Source: Edaphovirga cremea
Lineage (GTDB): Bacteria; Pseudomonadota; Gammaproteobacteria; Enterobacterales; Enterobacteriaceae
DNA length: 64,000 nt
Assembly (NCBI RefSeq): GCF_003332275.1
Contig: NZ_QOVA01000012.1
Coordinates: 1-64,000 of the forward strand
Reading direction: 5' to 3'
Shown here one piece after another: positions 31,730 to 41,648 of this stretch. The position numbers and the translations under genes were made by a program. The stretch's first letter is position 1. Every line of letters starts with the position of its first letter. The notes under the pieces were generated by a model. It saw only the letters and a program-made list of their open reading frames with translations. It ran no database searches and was not told the DNA's origin.

Positions 31730-32917
31730 TTATAGTGCGCGGCGCAGGCGTGCGACAGCCTCATGCATCTGCTCTTCCGTGGCGGTCGCAAAGGAGAGAC
31801 GCAAGGTTGAGCAGTCCGGATTATCAGAGAAGAAGTATTCACCTGGAACAAAGACGACGCCCTGCTTGATTGCCTGCTCGAGCCACACGGACGTATTCAC
31901 TTGCGAACGGAATCGTGCCCATAGGAACATGCCGCCTTTCGGCATATCAAAACTGATGTAGTCACCCAACTCCTGCGTCATGAGACCGGCCAGGGTTTCA
32001 CATTTGGCTTTATACGCCGCCCGGATTTTCGCGATCTGGGTCGGCAAGCGATTGAGGCCCAGATAATATTCCGCTACCGTTTGTGACAAGGAGTTGGAGT
32101 GCAGATCTGCGGCTTGTTTGATAATGGCTACTTTATGTAATAACCACTGCGGCAGAACCAGCCATCCGAGACGCATCCCAGGTGCCAGAATCTTGGAGAA
32201 GGTCGACGTATAGACAATATTGGCCGCGTCGCCGTAGGCCTCTTTGCCGAGTTGGGATAGCGTTGGATTACGCTCATCAGTGAAACGCAGTTCCCCGTAA
32301 GGATCATCTTCGACAATCAGGAAGTGGTGCTGATGCGCCAATTTAACCAACTGTTCACGGCGAGCACGACTGAGCGTCAAACCGCTGGGGTTGCCAAACG
32401 TCGGCACCAGATAAACGCCTTTTATCTTCTGGGTTTTCAGCAATTCTTCCAGTTCATCAACCACCATGCCATCGCTGTCGGATGCAACAGACATAATATT
32501 AGCTTCAGCCAATTGAAGCGTTTGCAATGCAGCCAGATAGGTTGGCCGTTCGACGACAAAAACATCACCGGGATCGACCACCGCACGCATTACCAGATCC
32601 AATGCCTGCTGGGAGCCTGCGGTGACAATGATTTCATCAGCCCGGGCAATAACACCACGTTCGGCACACAGCGTAACTATACCTTCACGCAGTTTTTCAC
32701 TGCCTTCGGTCAAGCCATATTGAAACGCATTCTTTGGCTGCTGGGTGATAGCCAGTTGCGTGGCTTCATTCAAACCCTCGAAATCGAACAGCGCATCAGA
32801 GGGAATACCACCCGCCAGCGAAATGATATTTTCCATCTTGCTGTGTTTCAGTAGTTCCCGGATCGCTGAACTTTTTAACCTGTGCATCCGTTGCGAGAGT
32901 AATCCTTCTGTATCCAT
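31730..32917 (-). CDS. PLP-dependent aminotransferase (class I/II) of the liv cluster
   Basis: This 395-residue fold-type I aminotransferase resembles the catalytic half of MocR proteins and LysN/2-aminoadipate aminotransferases, with no HTH domain. The PLP lysine is in STFSKILAPGMRLGW, and other markers are AGGIPSDALF, TAGSQQALDL, PTFGNPSG and IVEDDPYGELRF. I chose the ATG at 32917, which has AAGAGAACGGAA in front; the frame extends into the livF end without similarity. It follows livF by 61 bp and is probably cotranscribed with the liv genes, suggesting a branched-chain or related amino acid as substrate (inference). Confidence 0.88.
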   Translation of the reverse strand: MDTEGLLSQRMHRLKSSAIRELLKHSKMENIISLAGGIPSDALFDFEGLNEATQLAITQQPKNAFQYGLTEGSEKLREGIVTLCAERGVIARADEIIVTAGSQQALDLVMRAVVDPGDVFVVERPTYLAALQTLQLAEANIMSVASDSDGMVVDELEELLKTQKIKGVYLVPTFGNPSGLTLSRARREQLVKLAHQHHFLIVEDDPYGELRFTDERNPTLSQLGKEAYGDAANIVYTSTFSKILAPGMRLGWLVLPQWLLHKVAIIKQAADLHSNSLSQTVAEYYLGLNRLPTQIAKIRAAYKAKCETLAGLMTQELGDYISFDMPKGGMFLWARFRSQVNTSVWLEQAIKQGVVFVPGEYFFSDNPDCSTLRLSFATATEEQMHEAVARLRRAL

Positions 32918-32978
32918 TTCCGTTCTCTTTGTGAGGGTGGGCCGGTATTCTCCGGCCCTGGTTTTATCAGGTACCGAA

Positions 32979-33680
32979 TCAGGCGCCGAGATAAGCACTG
33001 CGCACTGCTTCGTTAGCGAGCAAAGCATCACCGCTATCTTCTAATACCACATGCCCATTTTCCAGTACATATCCACGATCTGCGAGTTTTAATGCCTGAT
33101 TGGCATTCTGCTCAACAAGGAAAATGGTCATTCCCTCTTCCCGCAGCAGTTGAATGGTCTCGAAAATCTGCTGAATGATGATCGGTGCCAGTCCCAGCGA
33201 AGGTTCGTCAAGCAGCAGCAGTTTAGGTTGGCTCATCAGCGCACGGCCAATCGCCAGCATTTGCTGTTCACCACCGGACATCGTGCCCGAACGCTGCGCC
33301 TGACGCTCTTTCAAACGCGGGAAGAGCGTATAGACACGCTCTATGCGCTCCTGATACTGGTCGCGATTGGCAAAAAATCCGCCCATTGCCAGATTCTCTT
33401 CCACTGTCATTCGGGAGAAAACGCGTCGGCCTTCAGGAACGATAGCGATCGCTTCGCGCATAATGCGGGCAGTTTGCCAGTCGGTGATATCTTTCCCTTC
33501 GAAGACGATATTGCCATGCGTCGCACGCGGCTCACCGCACAACGTGCCCAGCAGCGTGGTTTTACCCGCACCGTTCGCACCGATGAGCGTGACAATTTCG
33601 CCTTTGTTGATTTGCAGGCTGACTTCATGCAACGCCTGAATTTTACCGTAGTGGGCGGAGACCTGATTAAACGACAACAT
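32979..33680 (-). CDS. livF: Branched-chain amino acid ABC transporter ATPase LivF
   Basis: This 233-residue ATP-binding subunit of the LIV-I/LS importer has Walker A GANGAGKTT (about 33-41), signature MSGGEQQML (about 134-142) and Walker B LLLLDEPSLGLAP. It works as a heterodimer with LivG on the LivHM permease. It starts 4 bp after livG. Length is close to that of E. coli LivF (237). Confidence 0.97.
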   Translation of the reverse strand: MLSFNQVSAHYGKIQALHEVSLQINKGEIVTLIGANGAGKTTLLGTLCGEPRATHGNIVFEGKDITDWQTARIMREAIAIVPEGRRVFSRMTVEENLAMGGFFANRDQYQERIERVYTLFPRLKERQAQRSGTMSGGEQQMLAIGRALMSQPKLLLLDEPSLGLAPIIIQQIFETIQLLREEGMTIFLVEQNANQALKLADRGYVLENGHVVLEDSGDALLANEAVRSAYLGA

Positions 33681-33684
33681 TATT

Positions 33685-34455
33685 TTATTCCTCGCCCAGA
33701 TAGGCCCGAATCACATCGGGATTATTGCGGATCTCCGATGGCGTACCCTGTGCCAATGGCGTTCCCTGATTCACCACGTAGATGCGGTCTGAAATGCCCA
33801 TCACCAGCTTCATGTCGTGTTCTATCAGCAAGACAGAAACATTGTGCTGATTGCGCAGCTCCATAATCAGATGATCCAGTTCTGCGGTTTCCTTCGGGTT
33901 CAGTCCAGCGGCAGGCTCATCCAGCATCAGGAGTTCCGGGCGGGTAACCATGCAACGGGCAATTTCCAAACGACGCTGCTGACCATAGGCCAGATTACCG
34001 GCCTGACGATTTGCCATTTCAAGCAGACCAACGCGATCGAGCCATTCGGAGGCGCGATCGAGTGCATCCACTTCTGCCCGACGAAACGCAGGGGTTTTGA
34101 ATAAACCCGCCAGCACCCCACTTTTAAGATGCTGATGCTGGGCTACCAGCAGGTTTTCAATGACCGTCATTTCCCTGAACAGGCGCACGTGCTGGAATGT
34201 TCGCACCACGCCCATTCGCGCAATTTTCTGTCCCGGCAATCCTTCCAGATGCTGATCGCGCAGTTTGATGGTGCCGCCAGTTGGCTTGTAAAATCCGGTC
34301 AGGCAGTTAAAAACCGTGGTTTTACCCGCGCCGTTGGGGCCGATCAATGAAACGATTTCGCCTTGATTCAGCGTCAACGCCACGTTATTCACGGCCAGCA
34401 AGCCGCCAAAACGCATCATCAAACCTTCTACAGCCAATAAAGGTTGTGCACTCAT
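33685..34455 (-). CDS. livG: Branched-chain amino acid ABC transporter ATPase LivG
   Basis: This 256-residue ATPase has Walker [10 protein letters not shown] (about 38-46), the LivG-type signature [13 protein letters not shown] and Walker [15 protein letters not shown] helical insertion between Walker A and signature, including [10 protein letters not shown], is typical of LivG. It overlaps livM by 4 bases (ATGA) and precedes livF. It partners with LivF to energise leucine, isoleucine and valine uptake. Confidence 0.97.
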   Translation of the reverse strand: MSAQPLLAVEGLMMRFGGLLAVNNVALTLNQGEIVSLIGPNGAGKTTVFNCLTGFYKPTGGTIKLRDQHLEGLPGQKIARMGVVRTFQHVRLFREMTVIENLLVAQHQHLKSGVLAGLFKTPAFRRAEVDALDRASEWLDRVGLLEMANRQAGNLAYGQQRRLEIARCMVTRPELLMLDEPAAGLNPKETAELDHLIMELRNQHNVSVLLIEHDMKLVMGISDRIYVVNQGTPLAQGTPSEIRNNPDVIRAYLGEE

Positions 34456-35738
34456 ACTTGCTCTCCTTTATCTGCTTTCATCTGGGAAGGTTTCAGCTTG
34501 AGCTGCGGTCGCTTCATCGGCAACAATCCTTGCGGCCGCCAAATCATCATCAACACCATCAGCGCACCCAGTAACAACATGCTGTATTCATTCAGGTCAC
34601 GCATTAATTCACGCGAAACAACCAGTAAAACTGCGGCCAAAATAACGGCAAATTGCGATCCCATCCCGCCGAGAACCACAATCGCCAGAACAAAGGCTGA
34701 TTCGGCAAAAGTAAATGATTCCGGGCTGACAAAACCCTGGCGTGCAGCAAACAAGGTTCCGGCAAAGCCAGCGAATGCAGCACTGATGGTAAAAGCCGTC
34801 AGCTTGATGTTTGTTGGGCTCAGGCCCAAAGAGCGACAGGCGATTTCGTCTTCACGCAACGCTTCCCAGGCACGACCCAGCGGCATCCGCAGCAGACGGT
34901 TGATCACAAACAGTGTGGCGATCACCAACAATAACGCCACCATGTAGAGGAAAATGATGCGATCGCCTGGATCGTATTGCAGACCAAAGAAATTATGGAA
35001 CGTGTCCCAACCCCCATCACGCGCACTGCGGCTAAACTCCAAACCAAATAACGTCGGCTTGGGGATCTGGCTGATGCCATTGGGGCCGCCAGTGATTTCC
35101 GTGTTATTCAGTAGCAGGATGCGAACGATTTCACCAAAGCCAAGGGTGACGATCGCCAGATAGTCACCACGCAAGCGCAGCACCGGGAAACCGAGCAGGA
35201 AGCCGAATGCGGCAGTCATCAGCCCCGCCAATGGCAGGCTTTCCCAAAATCCCAGACCGTAATAGTGATTGAGCAGCGCGTAAGTGTAGGCACCAATCGC
35301 ATAAAAGCCGCCATAACCCAGAACCAGCAGACCGGATAAACCAACAACGACGTTGAGGCCGAGACCGAGCATGACGTAAATCAGCGTCAGCGTGGCAATG
35401 TCGACCGTACCGCGAGAAACGAGAAACGGCCAGGCGATGGCAGCAATAATCAGCACGGCCACCAACAGTTTTTGTTTGGGTGTTGTGCCGTCAAAACTCG
35501 GTAAAACAAAAGCCGGGCCTGAGGCTTTTTTCAGCCCTTTTTGCAACAATGGCCGCAAAAGCTGGAAGAAAAATACGATCACACAGCCAATGCCGATCCA
35601 GTTCCAACGCACTTGTGAGGCACCACCCACCACCAGCTTGGTACCATCAACATTGAGTTGGAGACCCATCATGAACGAGGCCATAACGAACAGCACGACG
35701 GTGGAGATAATGGCATTAAGCAGATTGAGCTGTTTCAT
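34452..35738 (-). CDS. livM: Branched-chain amino acid ABC transporter permease LivM
   Basis: This 428-residue inner-membrane permease has about ten to twelve hydrophobic helices. The first 100 residues are a LivM-specific N-terminal extension (DUF3382-like), and the conserved core includes [19 protein letters not shown] and the cytoplasmic loop [18 protein letters not shown]. It overlaps livH by 4 bases upstream and livG by 4 downstream, showing tight coupling. Length is close to E. coli LivM (425). Confidence 0.97.
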   Translation of the reverse strand: MKQLNLLNAIISTVVLFVMASFMMGLQLNVDGTKLVVGGASQVRWNWIGIGCVIVFFFQLLRPLLQKGLKKASGPAFVLPSFDGTTPKQKLLVAVLIIAAIAWPFLVSRGTVDIATLTLIYVMLGLGLNVVVGLSGLLVLGYGGFYAIGAYTYALLNHYYGLGFWESLPLAGLMTAAFGFLLGFPVLRLRGDYLAIVTLGFGEIVRILLLNNTEITGGPNGISQIPKPTLFGLEFSRSARDGGWDTFHNFFGLQYDPGDRIIFLYMVALLLVIATLFVINRLLRMPLGRAWEALREDEIACRSLGLSPTNIKLTAFTISAAFAGFAGTLFAARQGFVSPESFTFAESAFVLAIVVLGGMGSQFAVILAAVLLVVSRELMRDLNEYSMLLLGALMVLMMIWRPQGLLPMKRPQLKLKPSQMKADKGEQV

Positions 35739-36661
35739 ACCTTCTCAACCTCCGGACGTCCCAGAATCCCGGTCGGCATGATCAGCAGCACAACAATCAA
35801 CAGAGCAAATGAGACCACATCTTTATATTCAGTGCTGAGGTAAGCGGAGGTTAGCGCTTCCGCCACGCCGAGGATCAGACCACCAATCATCGCACCAGGA
35901 ATGCTGCCGATACCCCCAAGAACCGCGGCGGTGAACGCTTTCATGCCAGCCATAAAACCGATGTACGGATTGATCACGCCATAAAACTGACCGAGCAATA
36001 CCCCGGCGACGGCAGCCATCACAGCGCCGATAACAAACGTTAGAGAGATAACGCGGTCAGTGCTGATACCCAGCAGACTGGCCATTTTCAGGTCTTCCGC
36101 ACAGGCACGGCATGCGCGGCCCATGCGCGAATAGCGGATGAATGTCGTCAGCGCCAGCATCGCGACAAAGGTAACAACCCAGATAATAATCTGCATCGAA
36201 CTGATCGTGGCCGCAAAGCCGTTGCTTTCACCCAGTGTCCACTGACCGGTCACCAGACCTGGCAGTGCCAAATCACGCGAGCCCTGGGTCAGGCTGACGT
36301 AGTTTTGCAGAAAGATCGACATCCCTATTGCAGAGATCAGCGCAATCAGGCGCTTGGAGTTGCGTACCGGTCGGTAAGCGACCCGCTCAATACTCCAGCC
36401 GTAGGCGCTGGAGATAACAATTGCCACGATGAAACCTGCGCCAATCAACAACCAACCGGCGTCAATACCCATCATCATCAGGGCCGCAATAACAATAAAA
36501 GAGACATAACTGCCGATCATATACACCTCGCCGTGGGCGAAGTTGATCATGCCGATAATGCCGTAGACCATGGTGTAACCGATGGCGATAAGTGCATACG
36601 TGCTGCCCAACGTAACGCCGTTGAACATCTGTTGCAGAAAGTAAAGAAACTGCTCTGACAT
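35735..36661 (-). CDS. livH: Branched-chain amino acid ABC transporter permease LivH
   Basis: This 308-residue permease has about eight membrane helices and the family segments [33 protein letters not shown] and the cytoplasmic loop [14 protein letters not shown]. Length equals that of E. coli LivH. It pairs with LivM in the membrane. It lies 146 bp downstream of livK, with a strong GC hairpin in the gap. Confidence 0.97.
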   Translation of the reverse strand: MSEQFLYFLQQMFNGVTLGSTYALIAIGYTMVYGIIGMINFAHGEVYMIGSYVSFIVIAALMMMGIDAGWLLIGAGFIVAIVISSAYGWSIERVAYRPVRNSKRLIALISAIGMSIFLQNYVSLTQGSRDLALPGLVTGQWTLGESNGFAATISSMQIIIWVVTFVAMLALTTFIRYSRMGRACRACAEDLKMASLLGISTDRVISLTFVIGAVMAAVAGVLLGQFYGVINPYIGFMAGMKAFTAAVLGGIGSIPGAMIGGLILGVAEALTSAYLSTEYKDVVSFALLIVVLLIMPTGILGRPEVEKV

Positions 36662-36738
36662 ACCCTAACCCTTGGATTCGCTTGCGTCGCGGTCCCTGCC
36701 CCGTCTGTTTGATATTTGCTCAGTACCTGGCAAACAAA

Positions 36739-36761
36739 TTCCCCCCTGCGTGAGGGGGGAG
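36739..36761 (-). terminator. GC hairpin between livK and livH
   Basis: CCCCCC (36741-36746) pairs with GGGGGG (36754-36759) around a 7-nt loop, extended by one A-T pair. On the minus strand it is followed by AATTTGTTTG rather than a clean T run. It may act as an attenuator or as a 3'-end stabiliser, giving more binding protein than permease. Confidence 0.55.
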
Positions 36762-36807
36762 ACAATGGTAGGAGCAGGAGTCAACCGTCGATAAGTTGAC
36801 TTGCTGA

Positions 36808-37920
36808 TTATTGAATCGGCGTTGACGTACCGTCTGCATGCCATTCAAAGACACCAAATTCGAATCCTTTCAAATCGCCCTTTTCATCCCAGCTCAGTGG
36901 TCCCATCACCGTATCTACCGGCTTGGATTTGAGATCTTTCACAATGTCAGCGGGTTCCTGGCTGCCACTACGTTCCATACCTGTGGTCAATGCTTGCAGC
37001 GCAGCATACGTGGTCCAGACAAATGGCCCGGTTGGATTCAGTTTCTTCGCTTTCAATGCTTCAACGATAGGTTGGTTGGTCGGTACCTGGTCGTAACGCT
37101 TCGGCAAGGTAACCAACATGCCTTCGGACGCATCACCGGCGATGTTAGACAGTGAAGAGTTGCCCACACCCTCTGGCCCCATGAATTTTGCTGTCAGCCC
37201 GGCTTGTTTGGCCTGGCGCAGAATCTGGCCCATTTCCGGGTAGTAACCACCAAAATAGACGAAATCGATGTTCTCTTTTTTCAAGCGCGCAACCAGCGTT
37301 GAGAAGTCTTTATCACCTGCGGTGATACCTTCAAACATCACTACGTTGCCGCCAGCTTTTTTCAGGCTGTCCTGTACTGAACGCGCCAGACCTTCACCGT
37401 ATTGCTGTTTGTCATGAACAACCGCAATGCGCGTCGGTTTGATGGTACCGAGGATATATTTCGCTGCGGTTGGCCCCTGGTCGGAATCCAGACCAGTAGT
37501 ACGCATGATCATTTTGTAACCACGAGTGGTCAAATCGGCGTTGGTTGCCGCCGGGGTGATCATGATGATGCCTTCGTCTTCATAAATATCTGACGCAGGC
37601 TGCGTTGAGGAGGAGCAAAGGTGACCAATCACATAACGGATACCGTCGTTGATCACTTTGTTGGCAACGGCCACCGCTTGTTTTGGATCGCAGGCATCGT
37701 CATATTCCACGCCAACCAGTTTGTCACCCTTGATGCCACCTTTGGCATTGATGTCGGCAATCGCCTGACGGGCTCCGGTAAATTCCATATCACCATACTG
37801 CGCCACAGGACCTGACATCGCGCCGACGATCGCTACTTTGATATCTTTTGCCAGAACAGCTTGGCTCATCGCCAAGGCCATACAGCCCGCCAGCAAAACT
37901 TTACCTTTTGCTAATTTCAT
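36808..37920 (-). CDS. livK: Branched-chain amino acid ABC transporter substrate-binding protein (LivK/LivJ)
   Basis: This 370-residue periplasmic binding protein has a signal peptide (about 1-24, ending AVLA) and the type I fold. It contains [37 protein letters not shown] and the disulfide Cys pair YDDACDPKQ / GHLC. Sequence signatures mix E. coli LivJ ([31 protein letters not shown]) and LivK ([28 protein letters not shown]). Position next to livH matches livK. No second copy lies between panM and rpoH, so one protein may serve both roles. Confidence 0.95.
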   Translation of the reverse strand: MKLAKGKVLLAGCMALAMSQAVLAKDIKVAIVGAMSGPVAQYGDMEFTGARQAIADINAKGGIKGDKLVGVEYDDACDPKQAVAVANKVINDGIRYVIGHLCSSSTQPASDIYEDEGIIMITPAATNADLTTRGYKMIMRTTGLDSDQGPTAAKYILGTIKPTRIAVVHDKQQYGEGLARSVQDSLKKAGGNVVMFEGITAGDKDFSTLVARLKKENIDFVYFGGYYPEMGQILRQAKQAGLTAKFMGPEGVGNSSLSNIAGDASEGMLVTLPKRYDQVPTNQPIVEALKAKKLNPTGPFVWTTYAALQALTTGMERSGSQEPADIVKDLKSKPVDTVMGPLSWDEKGDLKGFEFGVFEWHADGTSTPIQ

Positions 37921-38324
37921 CCGCTAATCCCCATACCTTGTTGTGATGTCGTCTGTTGTGTTTGCCTATGTAAATCATCGCCACTTACTTTTTCTTCATA
38001 AGTAATAATGATTTAGATGTTTTCCTGGCAATATTTTCTAATAAGACTTTATTTTTCATGCCATTAAACAGGAGTTTTCTGCTGCAAAGCAACTGGCATT
38101 TACAGAAACAAGAGGTGTAAACAGAATAAAATTCGGATTTAATTCTCGCCATTTTCTGAATGGGTGGTGTCTTATGCTGCCTTTTGATCAATATGTAGAT
38201 CCTAAACTCTGAAAATGAGCGTCGCAAAAAACATTCCACTCAGTTTCCGTATAGAAAAAGTTACACAACGGTCAGCGCTCGGATCTTTTACAATAACGCA
38301 TCTTTTCTGCTGGTGAATCTGGTT
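37921..38324. promoter_or_regulatory. Divergent livK-panM regulatory region
   Basis: These 404 bp hold no credible gene and are AT-rich, especially 37980-38060 and 38110-38150. A 15-mer at 38122-38136 (CAGAATAAAATTCGG) matches the Lrp consensus YAGHAWATTWTDCTR at 12 positions, in keeping with Lrp/leucine control of liv genes in E. coli. The match is suggestive only. Promoters for livK (minus) and panM (plus) must lie here. Confidence 0.4.
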
Positions 38325-38732
38325 ATGAAATTAACAATTGAAAGGCTGGCAAGCCTGTCGCAACAAGATGAACTCGATTTGGCAAAAATATGGCCGCAGC
38401 AAACGGTGGCGCAGTGGCGGGCGTGGTTAGACGCGCCAGAAAACAGGATTTTTGCAGCGCGGTTCAATGACCGTCTACTCGCGGCAGTAAAAGTGTCCGT
38501 GACGGGAGAAAATGCTCATCTGAATGATTTCAACGTGCGTGAACTCACCCGACGCCGTGGTGTGGGATTATATCTGCTGGAGGATACGCTGCGTCAGATG
38601 CCTGATGTTACCTGCTGGCAGATCAGTGACGATGGTGTGGACGCAGGGCAGCGCAACGCGTGGGGGCTGTTTTTACAGGCCGTGGGTTTTGTACCCAACG
38701 CCTGGGGCTGGGAAAAACGCCTGACTCGATAG
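38325..38732 (+). CDS. panM: PanD maturation factor / regulator PanM
   Basis: This 135-residue GNAT-fold protein binds acetyl-CoA or CoA and triggers self-cleavage of pro-PanD, controlling beta-alanine and pantothenate synthesis. The CoA-binding loop is LTRRRGVGLYLLE (about 74-86), and the C terminus GWEKRLTR resembles E. coli PanM (GGWEKC). The ATG at 38325 has GGTGA 8 nt upstream and matches the E. coli start MKLTI. Its place between livK and rpoH is as in E. coli, minus livJ. Confidence 0.92.
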   Translation: MKLTIERLASLSQQDELDLAKIWPQQTVAQWRAWLDAPENRIFAARFNDRLLAAVKVSVTGENAHLNDFNVRELTRRRGVGLYLLEDTLRQMPDVTCWQISDDGVDAGQRNAWGLFLQAVGFVPNAWGWEKRLTR

Positions 38733-38734
38733 GT

Positions 38735-38767
38735 ATGAAAAAGGCGCTGTATCTGCATACAGCGCCT
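38735..38767 (-). terminator. Intrinsic terminator of rpoH
   Basis: A perfect 11-bp stem AGGCGCTGTAT/ATACAGCGCCT with a 4-nt loop is followed on the minus strand by TTTTTCAT. It lies between the convergent panM and rpoH genes; the plus-strand side lacks a T run. Confidence 0.88.
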
Positions 38768-38833
38768 ACATTATGCTTCGACCCGATTGACCTCGACCCG
38801 CTTGTATTTGGAGTCGAATGTACTCAGAACCAA

Positions 38834-39691
38834 TCAGGCTTCGATAGCGGCACGCAATTTTTTCATTGCGTTCTTTTCAAGCTGACGGACACGTTCAGCA
38901 GAAACGCCATATTCATCGGCCAGTTCCTGCAACGTCGACTTATTGTCATCATCCAACCAGCGGGCACGAATGATGTGCTGGCTACGCTCATCCAGTCCTT
39001 CCATCGCGTACAACAATTTGTCGGCAGCGTGGCTCTCCCAGTTGTCTTCTTCAATACCGTCCGCAAAGTCCGAGCTTTTATCCTGCAGATAGAGCACAGG
39101 TGCCATCGACTGTCCCTCACGGGCATCATCATCTGGCGTCGGATCAAAGGTCATATCCTGCGCGGCCATGCGAGATTCCATCTCACGTACGTCTTTGCTG
39201 GTCACGCCCAGTTCGCGTGCCACCAATTCAACTTCATCCTGATTGAACCAGCCCAGACGCTGCTTGGTTTTACGCAGGTTGAAGAACAGCTTGCGCTGTG
39301 CCTTGGTTGTCGCGACCTTGACGATACGCCAGTTGCGCAATACGTATTCGTGGATTTCAGCTTTAATCCAGTGCACCGCGAAGGAGACCAGACGCACACC
39401 CACTTCCGGGTTGAAACGGCGAACCGCTTTCATCAAACCGATGTTACCTTCCTGGATAAGATCCGCCTGTGGCAAACCGTACCCTGAATAGTTGCGGGCA
39501 ATATGAGCGACAAAGCGCAGGTGAGCCAGGATAAGCTGTTTAGCTGCTTCCAGATCGCCCTGATAATGCAGCCGTTCAGCCAGCTCCCGCTCTTCCTCTG
39601 CCGTCAGCATTGGATAGGCGTTGGCTGCCCGAATATAGGCTTCCAAGCTGCCTTGGGGTATTAAGGCTAAAGTTTGCATTTCTTTGGTCAT
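38834..39691 (-). CDS. rpoH: RNA polymerase heat-shock sigma factor RpoH (sigma-32)
   Basis: This 285-residue sigma-70-family factor directs transcription of chaperone and protease genes. Region 2 includes [35 protein letters not shown], and the RpoH box [15 protein letters not shown] lies at about residues 131-145. Region 4.2 ends [24 protein letters not shown]. Length is close to E. coli (284). The first codons ([14 protein letters not shown]) parallel the E. coli start where the mRNA forms a thermosensor. The leader GATTGAGAGAGGGTTTGA before the ATG is nearly the E. coli sequence. Confidence 0.98.
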   Translation of the reverse strand: MTKEMQTLALIPQGSLEAYIRAANAYPMLTAEEERELAERLHYQGDLEAAKQLILAHLRFVAHIARNYSGYGLPQADLIQEGNIGLMKAVRRFNPEVGVRLVSFAVHWIKAEIHEYVLRNWRIVKVATTKAQRKLFFNLRKTKQRLGWFNQDEVELVARELGVTSKDVREMESRMAAQDMTFDPTPDDDAREGQSMAPVLYLQDKSSDFADGIEEDNWESHAADKLLYAMEGLDERSQHIIRARWLDDDNKSTLQELADEYGVSAERVRQLEKNAMKKLRAAIEA

Positions 39692-39826
39692 TCAAACCCT
39701 CTCTCAATCAAACAGTTAATGCGGTGGTGTAGATTCATTTCAACACAGGATGCGGCTTCTTGATTCATTTAATGCGCCGACAGCCGAGCACCTTACACAT
39801 CTGCTGCTATTTTCAAAACTGCAATT

Positions 39827-39853
39827 TTTGACCGTATTGCGCGCCAAAAGTTC
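39827..39853 (-). promoter_or_regulatory. Sigma-E promoter of rpoH
   Basis: On the minus strand GAACTT (39853-39848), a 16-bp spacer and TCAAA (39831-39827) match the sigma-E consensus. E. coli rpoH P3 has GAACTT with TCTGA in the same arrangement. It lies about 135 bp upstream of the rpoH ATG. The rest of the 319-bp rpoH-ftsX gap (39692-40010) should carry sigma-70 promoters; I see no gene in it. Confidence 0.8.
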
Positions 39854-40010
39854 GCTCTTCAGGCTGTCACAACTGCATGAGCATAGGCGACACGGCGGCG
39901 AACTGATAAGGAAATTGTGCGAAATGGAAAAGCCAGATGAGACGTCATGATAGAGGCTCTTCCCCTGCAAAACGATCGGAGCAGCAGGAGAAGAGTATAT
40001 CAAAAATTTA

Positions 40011-40982
40011 TCATTGTGGTGTAAATCGGCGTAAATGTTGTACCGTCGCCAGCCAGGCGGCGATCCAACCAATCATCGCAGAGATCAACAACAGCAACAG
40101 ACTTTCGTCCCAGGCCAGGCCATGCAGGGTGAATGTGGTGCCAAAAACCGCCGCCACCTGCAACACTACGCTTTCCAGGCGCAGTACCAGCGCTTGCGAA
40201 AGTACCAGTGACAACAATGCACCAAAGAACCCCAGCATCGCGCCGCCATTAAGAAAGGGCCGCAGGATAAAACCATCGGTCGCACCAATCAGCTTCATAA
40301 CGTTGATTGTATCGCGACGACTGAAAATACTTAGACGCACACTGTTACCAATGACCAGGAAGACCGCCACGATCATCAGGATACCAATCATTGCCGCCAC
40401 CTGCCCCACCAGGCCGGTCAGCGCCGCCAGCCGGGCAAACCAGCTGTCATCCATACGCACGTCGTCAATGCCCTGCACCGCCGCCACCCGATCACGCAAG
40501 GTGTTCAGCGTTTCGGAACTCTGGAAATTCAATTTAGGCGTGATGATGGCTACGGCAGGCAGAGGATTCTCTTCCAGCATATCCAACGCACCACCAAAAC
40601 CTGACCAGTTGCGGAATTCACCCATCGCCTCATCGCGTGAGAGATAATTTACTTTCTCGACGCCCGCTTCTGCCCGCAACGCTTTGACCACGTTTTCGGC
40701 AGCATCGTCATCAAGGGATTTATCCAGATAGACCGTCAGTTGCGGCGTCGGATACCACTGCTGCGCCGCAGTGTTCACGTTTTTCCATACCAGATAACAG
40801 ACGCTGGGCAATGTCAGGGAAATCGCGATAACCATGATGGTCAGCAGCGTCGCCAGCGGTTGGCGCAGCATGTCAGAAAGCGCGTTCATCCATGCATAAC
40901 GCCACTGCTCACGCCAGCCACCGCGCAAGGCTTTGCTTTTGGCTGCCTTGGCATCACTCGCCGTTCTAGGGCTATTCGCCAT
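40011..40982 (-). CDS. ftsX: Cell division protein FtsX
   Basis: This 323-residue inner-membrane protein has four membrane helices, with a large periplasmic loop between the first and second, and belongs to the MacB-like ABC family. FtsEX recruits and activates the amidase activator EnvC at the septum. The conserved region [32 protein letters not shown] starts at about residue 34. The cytoplasmic N-terminal tail is about 30 residues shorter than in E. coli FtsX (352). It overlaps ftsE by 11 bases. Confidence 0.95.
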   Translation of the reverse strand: MANSPRTASDAKAAKSKALRGGWREQWRYAWMNALSDMLRQPLATLLTIMVIAISLTLPSVCYLVWKNVNTAAQQWYPTPQLTVYLDKSLDDDAAENVVKALRAEAGVEKVNYLSRDEAMGEFRNWSGFGGALDMLEENPLPAVAIITPKLNFQSSETLNTLRDRVAAVQGIDDVRMDDSWFARLAALTGLVGQVAAMIGILMIVAVFLVIGNSVRLSIFSRRDTINVMKLIGATDGFILRPFLNGGAMLGFFGALLSLVLSQALVLRLESVVLQVAAVFGTTFTLHGLAWDESLLLLLISAMIGWIAAWLATVQHLRRFTPQ

Positions 40983-41643
40983 GATGCGCTCCTCCTGCCA
41001 TCCGTCCCTGACTGAGGGTCAGAATCCGGTACTGTCGGCGTGCGATCAGCGCCATGTCATGCGTTGCCATCAGTACGGTGACACCAACGCGGTTGAACTC
41101 TTCAAACAGTCTTAAGATGCCTTCGGACAGCGCATCATCCAGGTTACCGGTAGGTTCATCTGCCAGCAAAACCGCAGGTTTATTCACCACGGCCCGGGCA
41201 ATCCCCACGCGCTGCTGTTCACCACCGGAGAGTTGAATCGGGAAGTTTTTCGCTTTATCCAGCAGACCGACTTTATCCAGCGCAGCAGAAACGCGGCGGC
41301 GGATATCTTCACTGCTCGCCCCCGCAATCACCAGCGGCATAGCGACGTTGTCATATACGGTACGATCGAGCAACAGATGGTGATCCTGAAAGATCATGCC
41401 AATCTGCCGACGCAGAAACGGCACCTCACGGTTTTTGAGGCGGCTAATATCATGACCGCCGAACCAGATATGGCCAGCGCTGGGTCTTTCGATACCACAA
41501 ATCAGTTTCAGCAGGGTACTTTTCCCCGCGCCTGAGTGACCGGTCAGAAACGCCATTTCCGCCGGGCGGATATGGAAATCCACCCCTTGCAGCGCTTGTC
41601 GTCCGCCCAGATAAGCTTTACTGACCTGTTCAAAGCGAATCAT
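40972..41643 (-). CDS. ftsE: Cell division ATP-binding protein FtsE
   Basis: This 223-residue ABC ATPase has Walker [10 protein letters not shown] (about 35-43), Q-loop [16 protein letters not shown], signature [14 protein letters not shown] (about 138-151) and Walker [13 protein letters not shown]. With FtsX it couples ATP hydrolysis to septal peptidoglycan hydrolysis control. It starts 5 bp after ftsY, giving the conserved ftsY-ftsE-ftsX operon. Confidence 0.97.
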   Translation of the reverse strand: MIRFEQVSKAYLGGRQALQGVDFHIRPAEMAFLTGHSGAGKSTLLKLICGIERPSAGHIWFGGHDISRLKNREVPFLRRQIGMIFQDHHLLLDRTVYDNVAMPLVIAGASSEDIRRRVSAALDKVGLLDKAKNFPIQLSGGEQQRVGIARAVVNKPAVLLADEPTGNLDDALSEGILRLFEEFNRVGVTVLMATHDMALIARRQYRILTLSQGRMAGGAHHGE

Positions 41644-41648
41644 CCGTA

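Noticed and set aside
38030-38239. Small open frame in the livK-panM gap (minus strand, 84 codons)
   Set aside because: It has no convincing ribosome-binding site, no similarity I recognise and an AT-rich, promoter-like composition.
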